Shown in pieces: positions 36,278 through 45,400 of a DNA stretch of 64,000 nucleotides. The notes under the pieces were generated by a model. It saw nothing but the letters and a program-made list of their open reading frames with translations. It did not search any database and was not told the DNA's origin. The position numbers were made by a program, and so were the translations under genes. The stretch covers positions 87,679 to 151,678 of the forward strand of contig NZ_FCOM02000015.1 of NCBI RefSeq assembly GCF_001544695.2, in the 5' to 3' direction. The stretch is from Caballeronia arvi. Its GTDB lineage: Bacteria; Pseudomonadota; Gammaproteobacteria; Burkholderiales; Burkholderiaceae. Position 1 is the stretch's first letter; each line of letters opens with the position of its first letter.

Positions 36278-37027
36278 ATGTTGTATCGCTTTCCCTTGCT
36301 GCGCGTAGCCGCAGCCGCGTGCGTGGTTGGCTCCACGATGCTTAGCGTGCCCGCGCACGCCGGCGTCTTCGACGACAACGAAGCGCGTAAAGCCGTGCTC
36401 GATCTGCGCACGAAGACTGATAGCTTGTCCAGTCAGTTGCAGGCTGCGCAGCGCACGATCCTCGATCAGCAGAATCGTATCGACCAGCTCAATCAGCAGG
36501 TTGCAACGGTTCGCGGCCAGAACGAGGATCTGGCCAATCAGGTCGCGACGCTGCAGAAGCAGCAGAAGGACTATTACGCCGATCTCGACACGCGCTTGAA
36601 GAAGTTCGAGCCGCAGCAAGAGACGATCGACGGCGTGACCGGTTCGGTGCAGCCCGGCGAGACGGAAGCGTTCAACGCAGCGTCGACTCAGTTCCGTAAC
36701 GGTGACTACAAGAACGCCGCGGCGTCCTTCAAGGCGTTCGTGGCGAAGTATCCGCAAAGTCCGTATCAGCCGACGGCGCGATACTGGCTCGGCAATGCGC
36801 TGTATGCTCAACGCGACTACAAGGCATCGACTGCTGTCTGGCAAGACCTGGTAAAGAGTTATCCGACGCATCCGCGGGCGCCCGAGGCGCTGCTTGCGAT
36901 CGCGAACAACCAGATCGAGCAAGGCCAGAAGGCGGCTGCAAAGCAGACGCTGCAGCAGATCATCTCGCAGTACGCCGGTACGGAAGTCGCGCAGACTGCG
37001 CAGAGCAAGATGTCGCAGGTGAAGTAA
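36278..37027 (+). CDS. cpoB: Cell division coordinator CpoB (YbgF)
   Basis: A 249-residue periplasmic protein. A Sec signal (residues 1-27, ending AHA) precedes a coiled-coil trimerisation segment (LDLRTKTDSLSSQLQAAQRT to about residue 110). A C-terminal TPR domain follows (AFNAASTQFRNGDYKNAAAS, YWLGNALYAQRDYKAS). CpoB couples Tol to PBP1B during septal wall synthesis. ATG at 36278 was chosen since GGTGAG lies 7 nt upstream; a GTG at 36266 would add four residues. It is last in the operon and is followed by a strong terminator. Confidence 0.94.
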   Translation: MLYRFPLLRVAAAACVVGSTMLSVPAHAGVFDDNEARKAVLDLRTKTDSLSSQLQAAQRTILDQQNRIDQLNQQVATVRGQNEDLANQVATLQKQQKDYYADLDTRLKKFEPQQETIDGVTGSVQPGETEAFNAASTQFRNGDYKNAAASFKAFVAKYPQSPYQPTARYWLGNALYAQRDYKASTAVWQDLVKSYPTHPRAPEALLAIANNQIEQGQKAAAKQTLQQIISQYAGTEVAQTAQSKMSQVK

Positions 37028-37070
37028 GCGGAGCTTTACGATTCTTTTGAGCTTTGCGCCTCTCGAGAAG

Positions 37071-37106
37071 AATGCCTGCGGGCCGTGACGCCGCAGGCAT
37101 TTTTTC
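37071..37106 (+). terminator. Rho-independent terminator of the tol-pal operon
   Basis: An 11-bp perfect stem (AATGCCTGCGG at 37071-37081 with CCGCAGGCATT at 37091-37101) followed by a T run. Confidence 0.92.
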
Positions 37107-37140
37107 TTTCGATGTTCGAGCGGTCGCTTGGCCAGGCCTC

Positions 37141-37170
37141 TTGACATCAATCGGCTTCGCCGATTATAAT
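37141..37170 (+). promoter_or_regulatory. Consensus sigma-70 promoter of tRNA-Lys
   Basis: Perfect TTGACA (37141-37146) and perfect TATAAT (37165-37170) with an 18-nt spacer. The tRNA begins 13 nt downstream. The spacer is filled by a perfect inverted repeat ATCGGC-TTC-GCCGAT (37150-37164). Confidence 0.85.
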
Positions 37171-37182
37171 TTCGCCTCTTTC

Positions 37183-37258
37183 GGGTCGTTAGCTCAGCTG
37201 GTAGAGCAGCGGACTTTTAATCCGTTGGTCACAGGTTCGAATCCCGTACGGCCTACCA
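37183..37258 (+). tRNA. tRNA-Lys (anticodon TTT)
   Basis: 76 nt with encoded CCA. The acceptor arm GGGTCGT pairs with ACGGCCT (two G-U type pairs). The D arm contains AGCTCAGCTGGTAGAGC, the anticodon loop is CTTTTAA, and the T arm is GGTTCGAATCC. It decodes AAA/AAG. Own promoter and terminator. tRNA-Lys genes are frequent integration sites; an accessory patch starts just beyond. Confidence 0.97.
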
Positions 37259-37274
37259 AAAGAATCAAGCAGAT

Positions 37275-37308
37275 AGCCCATCCTTCACCGGATGGGCTTT
37301 TTGTTTTG
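37275..37308 (+). terminator. Rho-independent terminator after tRNA-Lys
   Basis: AGCCCATCC (37275-37283) pairs with GGATGGGCT (37290-37298), then TTTTTGTTTT. Confidence 0.9.
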
Positions 37309-37747
37309 TGCGGTCATGTAGGCACTGTGTAGGCAAATTCGAGCAACGTCGAACGCGCCTCTCGCGCTAATAAGCAGTGCTGTTGGAATTTTCCGACGCG
37401 TGAAGACTCAACGACAAATTTTGACGTTTGTCATAGAATCAGCATTGCGGGGTGGTGCCGTATTCTGTGAAGTCCGGCGCGTGGTTGCGTCGGGACAGGC
37501 TTGGCAGCCTGATAGTGAGTTTTTCAACCCGCGACGCCCGCGCACTGCGGGCTAGCGTTAGAACCCCGCGCGCCGATTGACCGTCGGCGCATGGTGCTTG
37601 CGTTCGCCTATGGGCGGGACGTGGCAGGGAACCCGCAAGGGTTGCCGGTAATGGTTGTACTCACCCGGTCTGCCAACCTTGTCACTGTTCCCGCCCGCCC
37701 CTTCGTTCGAAGGGTGCGGCTCCGGGCTTCACACAGGAGCGGACAGC
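37309..37747 (+). other. Non-coding stretch after tRNA-Lys, holding a structured element
   Basis: About 440 nt without a gene I can support. Reading frames that cross it have no ribosome-binding sites or family likeness. Its right part contains the C4-like folded element listed separately, which leads directly into the next small gene. Confidence 0.5.
37612..37696 (+). ncRNA. Structured RNA candidate resembling phage C4-type antisense RNA
   Basis: The 85-nt element folds on paper. An outer stem GGGCGGGA (37612-37619) pairs with TCCCGCCC (37689-37696). A second pairing joins GGCAG (37623-37627) to CTGCC (37670-37674). Inside lies a perfect hairpin AACCC-GCAA-GGGTT (37630-37643) with a GNRA tetraloop, followed by GCCGGT and ACCCGGT stretches. 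The layout and the words AAGGGTTGCCGGT and ACCCGGTCTGCCAACC resemble, from memory, C4 antisense RNAs of P1-like phages and prophages. Family assignment needs a covariance search. A small protein gene starts about 50 nt downstream. Confidence 0.45.
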
Positions 37748-38098
37748 ATGAAAGAAAAGAAGAAGGCGAAAGCGGCGACCAACGAGGCAACCCGCGACCA
37801 GAACACGCTTTCATCAAAGGCACGCAATGCGGAGCGTCCGGGGTGGACGTCGATACTTGAACCCGGCGCTAAACCCGGCTATCGCGGACCGCACCATATG
37901 ACGATGCCAAACATTGACGGTCAGGCACGCGCAGCCTTCGCGCTTACGGGACTCATCACGCTTCTGCGCCTCTTATCCGACGAAGAACAAGCCACACAAG
38001 CCATATACAGAACTCTGGACCATTGGGAGCTATCCGCACTCTTCGGCACGCTCGAATGGATGGCTCGGGATGCGCTCGTGGCGATTGAAGAGCTTTGA
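37748..38098 (+). CDS. Small protein of unknown function (accessory patch)
   Basis: A 116-residue protein that I do not recognise. The N-terminus is very Lys-rich (MKEKKKAKAATNEATRD). The middle is Gly/Pro/His-containing (EPGAKPGYRGPHHMTM). The C-terminal 55 residues look helical and acidic, with a mildly hydrophobic stretch (ARAAFALTGLITLLRLL) and a final DALVAIEEL. No signal peptide. A good GGAG site lies 8 nt before the ATG, which supports expression. It follows the structured RNA candidate directly, so it may be the gene that the element controls. Confidence 0.6.
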   Translation: MKEKKKAKAATNEATRDQNTLSSKARNAERPGWTSILEPGAKPGYRGPHHMTMPNIDGQARAAFALTGLITLLRLLSDEEQATQAIYRTLDHWELSALFGTLEWMARDALVAIEEL

Positions 38099-38587
38099 CC
38101 CATGGCCCCGCATCGCGCGAGGGTGGAATCTCATCGACGGACGTAGCGCGGATCAGGCGGTTCCTTCCCGCGCTGCGCGATATGACGAAACGCGGGTTCT
38201 TTCGTGAAATATGAACCCGTCCGCATGCGAATATTCTCCGCGCCGGTAGCGCGCTAGCATTCCCCGCAAGATACCCAAGACGCGACAGGCGTCCGACAGT
38301 GACATGAACGCCCGCCCGGTCTAGTCGCAGACTTGTACGGTATGGCGGGGCATGCACGCGGTAATTGGGCGCGCATACCGCTGCAACGGGAAACCGTAGT
38401 CCAGCAATTGCAGAACTACATCGAGTTCAGCAACAGGCACTGCGACGAACGGTGCATGATAGGGATAGAGCGCATACAGATGACGGGAAAGCGTGGCGCG
38501 GGCGGCTCACGAAACGGCGGGTGGTGTGATTCATCGATCGAAGCCGTGCCGCGGAGGCACGGCCTAAATGCCCTTCTGCGTGCGCCG
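38099..38587. other. Gene-poor stretch of the accessory patch
   Basis: About 490 nt between the small gene and the astacin-like gene. No protein with a credible start or family was found on either strand. A perfect 8-bp hairpin GCCGTGCC-GCGGA-GGCACGGC lies at 38543-38563 close to the 3' end of the protease gene; it has no T tract on either strand. The stretch may be remnant DNA. Confidence 0.5.
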
Positions 38588-40333
38588 CTAATTACGATCT
38601 ACGATAACGAAAGCGTGCCTGGGGCCGCCACAGACTCCAGGCGACGCGATGAGTGTTGCAGCGTCCAGAGTAAGTCGTTTGTAAGACCCATCCGACTGAG
38701 GCTCAAATTGCAGTATGGCTCCGCCGTATGTGCAGCGCCATGAGAATACAGACTTGGATTGCGCGTGATAAACCGGAGCAACCGAGCCTGGCGCTTGGCT
38801 GTCTGTGAACAAAGTTCGACCTGTTTTCGGATCGTAGAGTTTAAGTACCGTCGTATTCGAACCTGTTTGACTGAAGGACAGCACCGTGCCGTCCTCCGTG
38901 GGGACAAGGTTCGTACCTATTGTTGACGGTACGGTGGAGACAAGCTTGCGGTTGTTCGTGTCTATATCTAGTTCAACAACGCTGCGATCAACGTCTTTTT
39001 CGTCCAGCAAACTTTCGAAAGTAATCTTCTTTCCATCGCGAGAAAGGATAAACTTAGCAAAGAAAGATATATTTTGGATGCGCGGCCCAAGATCCCATGT
39101 TCGTGCAACCTTTCCCTGATCGAGATTGATTTGATGCAGAAGTATTCTGTTTGTAGCGTACTGGGAAAATTCCACATAAACATTAGCCTTGTCGTCGAAA
39201 GCAACGAGATTACTCCCTTTCGTTCCCCCAGAATAGGGAAGCTCAATGGTTTTAGATAACGCACCGGTTTCAGCCGAGAAAACACGAATCCGATAGTAGT
39301 CGATCACATATATAATGGAACCGTCTGGCGACGAGTAATGTTCGGCCTGACTCACCTTGATCATCGGCGTTATTCTGGAAACCGAGTTGCTGGCGGTGTC
39401 AATAGTCACTAGATCACCGTTTGTTCCCTGACCCTTATCAAGAAAAACAAATAACTTATTTCCGTTCGAATTTGAAAACATTGCAGTCGGTTCGCCGGAT
39501 GGAAGATCAACCGTCGCTTTGCGCGTTCGCGTAGAAAGATCAAACGCTTGAATCTGTGCGGGCAGACTTTGGCGCAACACCGTGTACAAGGTGCCCTTAG
39601 CCTTCGGCATCCCGTAGAACTTCTGCACCATCTCGATGTCGGTTGGACTGAGCTTGCCATCGCCATTCCACTTCGGATTGCAATAGTTCATGATCGACGC
39701 CAAATCCCATTCGCCAATCAGAGTGTCACCGTTCCCTCCTTGCGGAGCCTTCTCGCATGTATTCGGCGTGTCTGGGCGGTTTTGCTCATGCGCGAAACCT
39801 AACGCATGGCCAAATTCATGCGCTGCAATGGTCTTGATACAGAATTCTCTGCGACCATTGCAACTTGGGCTCCAATAGTTGAATGTGAAATTCAACTGCA
39901 TGCCAGGCATATATTTGCCAGCCCAAACGCCGAAATACGACCACGGTCCATCGGAGGCGTCATCTTTTAAAGCGATTCGAATTGAATTAGACGCGCTCGA
40001 ATCCCCGCACTTTTCCCATCCGGAAAATTCGACCCCTGAATTGGCCACCCAAGTTTCTTCTACAGATGAGCGTACCCAGCCTCGCTCTTGGGAAGTGCGA
40101 CCGAATTCGTCGTCGTTCAGCATCCAGCAGACAGGAATGGGTATTTGCGGCCAGATTACAGTCGATAAAGCGTATCCCTTGACTGTTGTCTTCGGAGTCG
40201 ACGCGGCCTCTTCAACCACTGCCTTGCTCACGGCAGACGCGGCGGGATTACTGAGATTGTTGCCATCTCCGCATCCTGATATAAATAGCACTGCTAATAA
40301 ACAGATAAAAAATCTCGTTATTTGACTAAACAC
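38588..40333 (-). CDS. Lipoprotein with astacin-type zinc protease domain and C-terminal beta-propeller
   Basis: A 581-residue protein. The signal ends in a lipobox (LFISGC, acylated Cys 21). The protease domain carries HEFGHALGFAHEQNRPD (residues 172-188), which fits the astacin pattern HExxHxxGxxHExxRxD, and the Met-turn SIMNY (213-217) with the fifth-ligand Tyr. Several Cys could form disulfides. From about residue 235 the chain shows propeller-like repeats (STRTRKATVDLPSGEPTAM, DLVTIDTASNSVSRIT, AFDDKANVYVEFS). GTG start with GGAGG 6 nt upstream. The gene is clearly AT-richer than its neighbours, suggesting transfer. Substrate unknown; likely surface or periplasmic. Confidence 0.85.
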   Translation of the reverse strand: MFSQITRFFICLLAVLFISGCGDGNNLSNPAASAVSKAVVEEAASTPKTTVKGYALSTVIWPQIPIPVCWMLNDDEFGRTSQERGWVRSSVEETWVANSGVEFSGWEKCGDSSASNSIRIALKDDASDGPWSYFGVWAGKYMPGMQLNFTFNYWSPSCNGRREFCIKTIAAHEFGHALGFAHEQNRPDTPNTCEKAPQGGNGDTLIGEWDLASIMNYCNPKWNGDGKLSPTDIEMVQKFYGMPKAKGTLYTVLRQSLPAQIQAFDLSTRTRKATVDLPSGEPTAMFSNSNGNKLFVFLDKGQGTNGDLVTIDTASNSVSRITPMIKVSQAEHYSSPDGSIIYVIDYYRIRVFSAETGALSKTIELPYSGGTKGSNLVAFDDKANVYVEFSQYATNRILLHQINLDQGKVARTWDLGPRIQNISFFAKFILSRDGKKITFESLLDEKDVDRSVVELDIDTNNRKLVSTVPSTIGTNLVPTEDGTVLSFSQTGSNTTVLKLYDPKTGRTLFTDSQAPGSVAPVYHAQSKSVFSWRCTYGGAILQFEPQSDGSYKRLTLDAATLIASPGVCGGPRHAFVIVDRN

Positions 40334-40595
40334 AAGTGTCCTCCGATTTTTTGCGTCGCGGAATGATGCGCAATAGAGTGTAGTGCAGCAACGAAAGGAG
40401 AACGAAATTTATATTACTATTTGTTTCACGGTTGCGATGGCAACTTGCAGCCAGAAATTGAATTGAGCCGGGCTGAGTTATATAAGCCGCCCCATGTCGA
40501 TGGGGAGGTTGCATGAAATCCGAAACACTCAATCGAGACACAATATGTCCCGTTGCCGCCTATAATCGGCCTCATCACCCAGTCCCACCGACGCC
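40334..40595. other. Divergent intergenic region protease lipoprotein / WYL regulator
   Basis: About 260 nt, AT-rich toward the protease gene (TAGTAATATAAATTT on its strand) and turning GC-rich toward the WYL gene. It probably marks the right border of the accessory patch. Apart from the -10 of the WYL gene no element is clear. Confidence 0.5.
40538..40566 (+). promoter_or_regulatory. Probable promoter of the WYL-sir2 operon
   Basis: A perfect TATAAT at 40561-40566 lies 29 nt before the ATG. The -35 region (around 40536-40543, GACACAA) is a poor match, which would fit an activated or regulated promoter. Confidence 0.4.
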
Positions 40596-41669
40596 ATGAC
40601 CTCCAGCCTCGATGAAGCCATCCTCCGCGTGCTGCCCACCGAACGGGACGCAACCGCCTGGCTTTCGACGCCCGAAGTACGCAGGCGTCTCGAAGAGCGC
40701 GGCCATCGCGTCGGCTATACGAAGAAAGTGCAGCGCCATCTGACCGCGCTCGAAGCCGACGCACGCGTCGTATCGATGCTCAACGGACGCGAACTCCTCT
40801 GGCAGCGCAAGCCGTGGCTGCACGGCTTGCAGGAAGGCATGAGCGGCCTGATGAGCGCGTCGGAGGCCGTGGCGTTTCACATACTGCAGCGCTTCGCGGG
40901 CAACAAGCTCCCGAACGCGGTCACGCGCGACATCGATCCTCTCTTCAAGGCGGCCGAATCCCGGTTGTCGCAGGAGAAAGCGGACAGCCGCATCTATCGC
41001 GCGTGGGCGGACAAGATCGATTCGGTGGACGGCGCCTTCACGCTGATCCGCCCGAAGCTGCGTCCCGAAATCTTTCAGACGGTGGCCACCGCCACGTTCT
41101 TCGAACGCGAACTGCTCGTGCAGTACCGCGCCGCGTACAAGATCGACAGCAGCGATTCCCCGAAAACGCGCAAACTTTGGCCGCTCGCGCTCGTCGAATC
41201 GGCCGGCGTGATGTACATGGTCGCGCAAGACCCGAATCGCGCGCCGCGTCCGGAGAAAGGCGAAACGCAATGGCTGCGCACGCTCTACCGGCTCGATCGC
41301 ATCCGCTCGGTGACGGAGTCGGGCGAATCCTTCACGTATCCAGAGGACTTCAAGCTGCGCAAGTACATTGAGACGCAGCAGGTATTTGACTTTCTGCCCG
41401 AGCCGCCGGTACGGCTCGAACTCGCCTTCGATGGCAACGCGGGCAATCAGCTGCGTGAATCGCCGATGTCGAAGGATCAGCTCATCGACACGCTGCCCGA
41501 TGGCCGCATGAAAGTCACGGGCACCGTCACGCCGAGTCTCAAGCTGCGCTGGTGGCTGCGCGCGCTGGGCGCGGGCGTGGAAATTCTCTCGCCGCAAGCC
41601 TTGCGCGACGAATTCGCCGAAGACTTCCGCAGACTCGCGAGCCGATATGGTCAGGAGGACGCGCAATGA
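40596..41669 (+). CDS. WYL-domain transcriptional regulator
   Basis: A 357-residue regulator. The N-terminal winged helix covers about residues 1-65 (WLSTPEVRRRLEERGHRVGY, KKVQRHLTALEADARV). The WYL domain lies around residues 155-240 (ERELLVQYRAAYK, LALVESAGVMYMVAQ, LYRLDRIRSV), with a C-terminal WCX extension (VRLELAFDGNAG). WYL proteins sense ligands, often nucleic acids, and commonly control DNA-repair or phage-defence genes. The stop overlaps the sir2 start as ATGA, so the two are translated together. Confidence 0.88.
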   Translation: MTSSLDEAILRVLPTERDATAWLSTPEVRRRLEERGHRVGYTKKVQRHLTALEADARVVSMLNGRELLWQRKPWLHGLQEGMSGLMSASEAVAFHILQRFAGNKLPNAVTRDIDPLFKAAESRLSQEKADSRIYRAWADKIDSVDGAFTLIRPKLRPEIFQTVATATFFERELLVQYRAAYKIDSSDSPKTRKLWPLALVESAGVMYMVAQDPNRAPRPEKGETQWLRTLYRLDRIRSVTESGESFTYPEDFKLRKYIETQQVFDFLPEPPVRLELAFDGNAGNQLRESPMSKDQLIDTLPDGRMKVTGTVTPSLKLRWWLRALGAGVEILSPQALRDEFAEDFRRLASRYGQEDAQ

Positions 41670-42487
41670 ACGACGCTGCGCTTCTCGCGCAAGCCGCCGG
41701 CTGGCTTCGCGATGCCGACGGTCTCCTGATCACGGCGGGCGCCGGCATGGGCGTCGACTCGGGACTGCCGGATTTTCGCGGCCCGGAAGGCTTCTGGCGC
41801 GCGTATCCGGCGCTACGGCGTCACGGCTTTTCGTTCGAGGAGATGGCGAATCCCGAAGGCTTCGTGCGTCATCCGCGGCTCACGTGGGGCTTTTACGGGC
41901 ATCGGCTGGCGCTGTATCGCGCGACCGTGCCGCATGACGGCTTTCATGCGTTGAAATGCTGGGCCGCACGCATGCCGCACAGCGCGTTCGTCTTCACGAG
42001 CAACGTCGACGGGCAGTTTCAGCGCGCCGGCTTCGCGCCGGAACGCGTGGCCGAGTGTCACGGCGCGATCGACGCGCTGCAATGCATCGACGCCTGCACG
42101 AGCGATATCTGGCCCGCCGACGGCTTCGAACCCATCGTCGACGAAAGCCGCTGCGAGCTCGTCAACGCGATGCCGCGCTGTCCGCATTGCGATGCGCTCG
42201 CGCGTCCGAACATCCTCATGTTCGGCGACTGGAACTGGGTCGAGACGCGCTCCGCGCAGCAAGAGCGCAGACTGGCGACGTGGCTGCGCGACGTCGAAAG
42301 ACTCGTGGTCGTCGAAGTCGGCGCGGGGCGCGCGCTGCCCACGGTCAGGCGCTTCAGCGAGCGCAACGGGCCGCGCGTCATCCGCATCAATCCGCGCGAG
42401 CACGCGATCGCACCGAATACAGGCGTCGGCATCGCGGGCGGCGCGCGCGATACGCTGCTGCGCCTCGACGCGATGCTAAACGTGTAA
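41666..42487 (+). CDS. Sir2-family NAD-dependent protein deacylase-like protein
   Basis: A 273-residue Sir2 protein. The NAD motif reads GAGMGVDSGLPDFRG, the conserved Asn-Asp pair lies in TSNVDGQF, and the catalytic His in ECHGAID. A zinc knuckle is likely from CIDAC and CPHC. The NVDG form and the Met-Gly in the first motif differ from classical CobB (GAGISAESG, NIDxLH), so it belongs to a divergent subgroup. It is coupled to the WYL regulator and converges on yhaN with 7 nt between stops. Deacylation versus NAD hydrolysis cannot be decided. Confidence 0.87.
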   Translation: MNDAALLAQAAGWLRDADGLLITAGAGMGVDSGLPDFRGPEGFWRAYPALRRHGFSFEEMANPEGFVRHPRLTWGFYGHRLALYRATVPHDGFHALKCWAARMPHSAFVFTSNVDGQFQRAGFAPERVAECHGAIDALQCIDACTSDIWPADGFEPIVDESRCELVNAMPRCPHCDALARPNILMFGDWNWVETRSAQQERRLATWLRDVERLVVVEVGAGRALPTVRRFSERNGPRVIRINPREHAIAPNTGVGIAGGARDTLLRLDAMLNV

Positions 42488-42494
42488 AACCCCG

Positions 42495-45400
42495 TCAGCT
42501 CATGTAGCGCACGTTGACCCGCGGCCCGAACACGTCGCGGACGATATCGACGAGATGATCGTGGTGGCTCAGAAAGATCACCTGCGTACGTTTCGCGATG
42601 TGCGCGAGCACGGCGAGGCCGGCACGCGCGCGGCCATCGTCGAAGTTGATGAAGAGATCGTCGGCGACGAACGGCAGCGCCGACGCCTTCTCGGCATGCT
42701 CTTCCAGCGCCGCAAGCCGCAGCGCGAGGTACAACTGATCGCGCGTGCCTTCGCTCATCCCCGAAATGTCGACATGCTCGCCGCTCGAACGGATCGCGGA
42801 GAGCGCCATCGGCTGCCGGTCGTAGTCGACGATGAGTCGCGAGAACGCGCCGAGCGTGAGTTCCGAGAAGATCGTGCTCGCGCGCGACAGCATCGGGCCC
42901 TGACGGCGCTCGCGATAACGGTCGATCGCCCATTTGAGCAGCGTCGATGCCGTCTCGACTTTCACGAAGCGCTCGGCGGCATCCGACATTGTGGCGAGCG
43001 CTTCCTGGCGCTTCGCTTCGGCGCGCGCGGCGTTCGCTTCGCCGGAAATGGCGGCGAGCTCGCGGCGCGCGGCATCGAGCGCAGTCGCCGTTTCGCCGGC
43101 GATTCGCACCGACTCCGACAGCGCCGCACCGATGCGCGAAAGCTCGGCCTGCACGTTCGCCATGTCCGCGCCCTCCACTTCCGCGACGAGCTCGTCGAGC
43201 GTCAGACCGTCGCCGCCCTTGATGAGCGCGGCGCGCGCATCGTCCGCGGCGGTGCTCAGCTCACGCTTTTTCTGCGATCGCGCGATCAGCGCCTGAAGCA
43301 CGTCGGGCGTATCGACGCCAGCCAGATCGTAGAGCGGACGCAGCGTTGCCTTCGCTTCTTCCACGTCTGCGGCGGCTTTGCTCTCCTGCTCGCTCGCGGC
43401 CGCGTGCGTCTTCTTCAAGCGCTCCAGTTCGGCGTGCGCCGCGCAAGCGCGATCGAGGCGCGCCGACAGTTCCGTCGAGATTGCGTTTGCGCCGAGCATC
43501 GCGAGCGAATCGTCGAGTTCGCGCGCAAGCTGCGACGCATCGGCGTCGAGTGCATCGAGCGCCGCGCGCATCGCGTCGATCTGACCGGTGCGCATCGTAT
43601 CGATTTGCGTCAATTGCTCGCCGATCTTCTTCACGATGTCGATAGCCGCTTCAGCCGCCGCCTGCGAATCCGCCGCGTTCGCGAGACCCGCCTTCGCAAG
43701 CGCCGCCGACCACTCACGCTGCCAGCGCTCGAATGCGTCGCGGGCGGCTTTTGCCGCGCTTTGACGCACGACGCACTCGGCTTGTGCTTCGTCGAGTTGC
43801 GCTGAGACGTTGCGCCGCGTCACGGCAGCTTCATCGATAGCCGCAATATGCGCCTCCGCCATGTCGCACAGCATGTCGAGATCGGCGCGCGCGTCCGCTT
43901 CTTTCAGATGCCGTGCGAGCTCGTCGCGCCGCGCGGCGGCATCGGCGGAATCGCGCTCGCGTTCCTCGGTGCGCGCATCGAGCGTTTGCGCCGCTGCCAG
44001 CACCTTCTCGCGCGATGCGATCCACGACGACGCATCGTCCAGCGACATCTCCGCGACCTGCGATTGCGCCGCGAGCGCGCGCCACGCATCGTCGAACTTC
44101 GTCAGCGCCGATTCGGCTTTGCACACGCTCTCCTCGCGCCGCACGAGCGTCGCTTCCTCACTCGCGACGCGCCGCTTCAGTGCCGCGAGCTGCGTCGCGT
44201 GACCGACCGAGCCGAGCTGACGATCGGCGAGCCCGTCAGCCGCGTGCATCGCGGTTTCGAATCCGGGCGCGCCCTGATCGAGCGCGAGATCGCCCGCTTT
44301 GATCGCGCGCCACGCGGCATCGCGCGTCGTGCGTGCGTCGCGAACCTGATCGCCCGTTACGACATCGTGTGTTTCGACGAGATCGTCGAGTTCGGTTCGC
44401 GTCGCGTGCAGCGTCTCCCGCGCTTCCTGCACGCGATCAGTGGCGAGCGTCAATCGCGACGTCAGTTCCTGACGTTCCGCGCGCAATGCCGCGATGCGCT
44501 CCGCTGCCGGCAACGTCATCGACTTCAATTCGACGATCGGCCGCGACCATCGTCCAAGCGACGCGATGCCCGCGTCGAGCGCGTGCCGCGCGTCGCGCCT
44601 CGCGTCTTCGAGACGCTGCATCGCCGCGCTCGCATCGCGATACTTCTGCGCGGCGCGCAACGCAGCGCGCAGTGCCGGCGGCACATCGCCGCTCGCGATG
44701 GCCATGAGCCGCGCTTTCAGCGTGTCGATCTGCGTCGCGCTGTCTTCCGCCGCCTGCTGCGCGTTGCGCGCCGCGAGTTCGAGTTCGCCGCGCTCGAGCA
44801 TCAGGCTCGTGACCGTCTGCAGCGCGAGCGTGCCGGGCATTGCGCGGCGTGTGCCCGCTTCGTCTTGCGGCCAGCCGAGCTGCGCGCCGTCGTGCACGAT
44901 TTGCCGCAAACGCATGTCGACTTCGAGTTCGAGCCGGGCAATATCGCTCGCGTGATTCGTGCAGCGCTGCCGCGTGGTTTCGAGTGCACGAATGCGGGAT
45001 TGCACCTTCAACAGACCGTGCTCGATGTGCACCGCGCTCAGCTCGGCCTGCAATTGGCCGGCATTTTTCGCGTGCAGGTCCAGGGCGGTTTGCGCGGCCG
45101 CGAGCCGCGTCAGCGCGTCGTGCAGCGTCGCTTCGGCGTTCGCGGGCAGATCGACGGCATCGCCCAGTTCGCGCAAATCGGCCGCCTTTTCGCGCCACGC
45201 GTTCAGAAACGGCGCAACGCGCCTCATGCGTTCGAGCTTGCCGCGCTGCGCTTCGAGCCCGGCGCGGCGCGCATCCTGCTCGCGGCTCAGCTCCTCGGCT
45301 TCTTCGACCGCCACATGCGCGCGACGCCATTGCGCCGTTCTTACGCTCGCCGCCTTGAGTTCGGCGGTGGCTTCGTCGTACTGCTTCAAACCGACGTAAT

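Noticed and set aside
38543..38563. Hairpin near the 3' end of the protease gene as a terminator
   Set aside because: The stem is perfect but there is no T tract on either strand.
38559..38566. ACGGCCTA, matching 8 nt of the tRNA-Lys 3' end, as a possible attachment repeat
   Set aside because: Too short and extended by no flanking match; expected by chance in GC-rich DNA.
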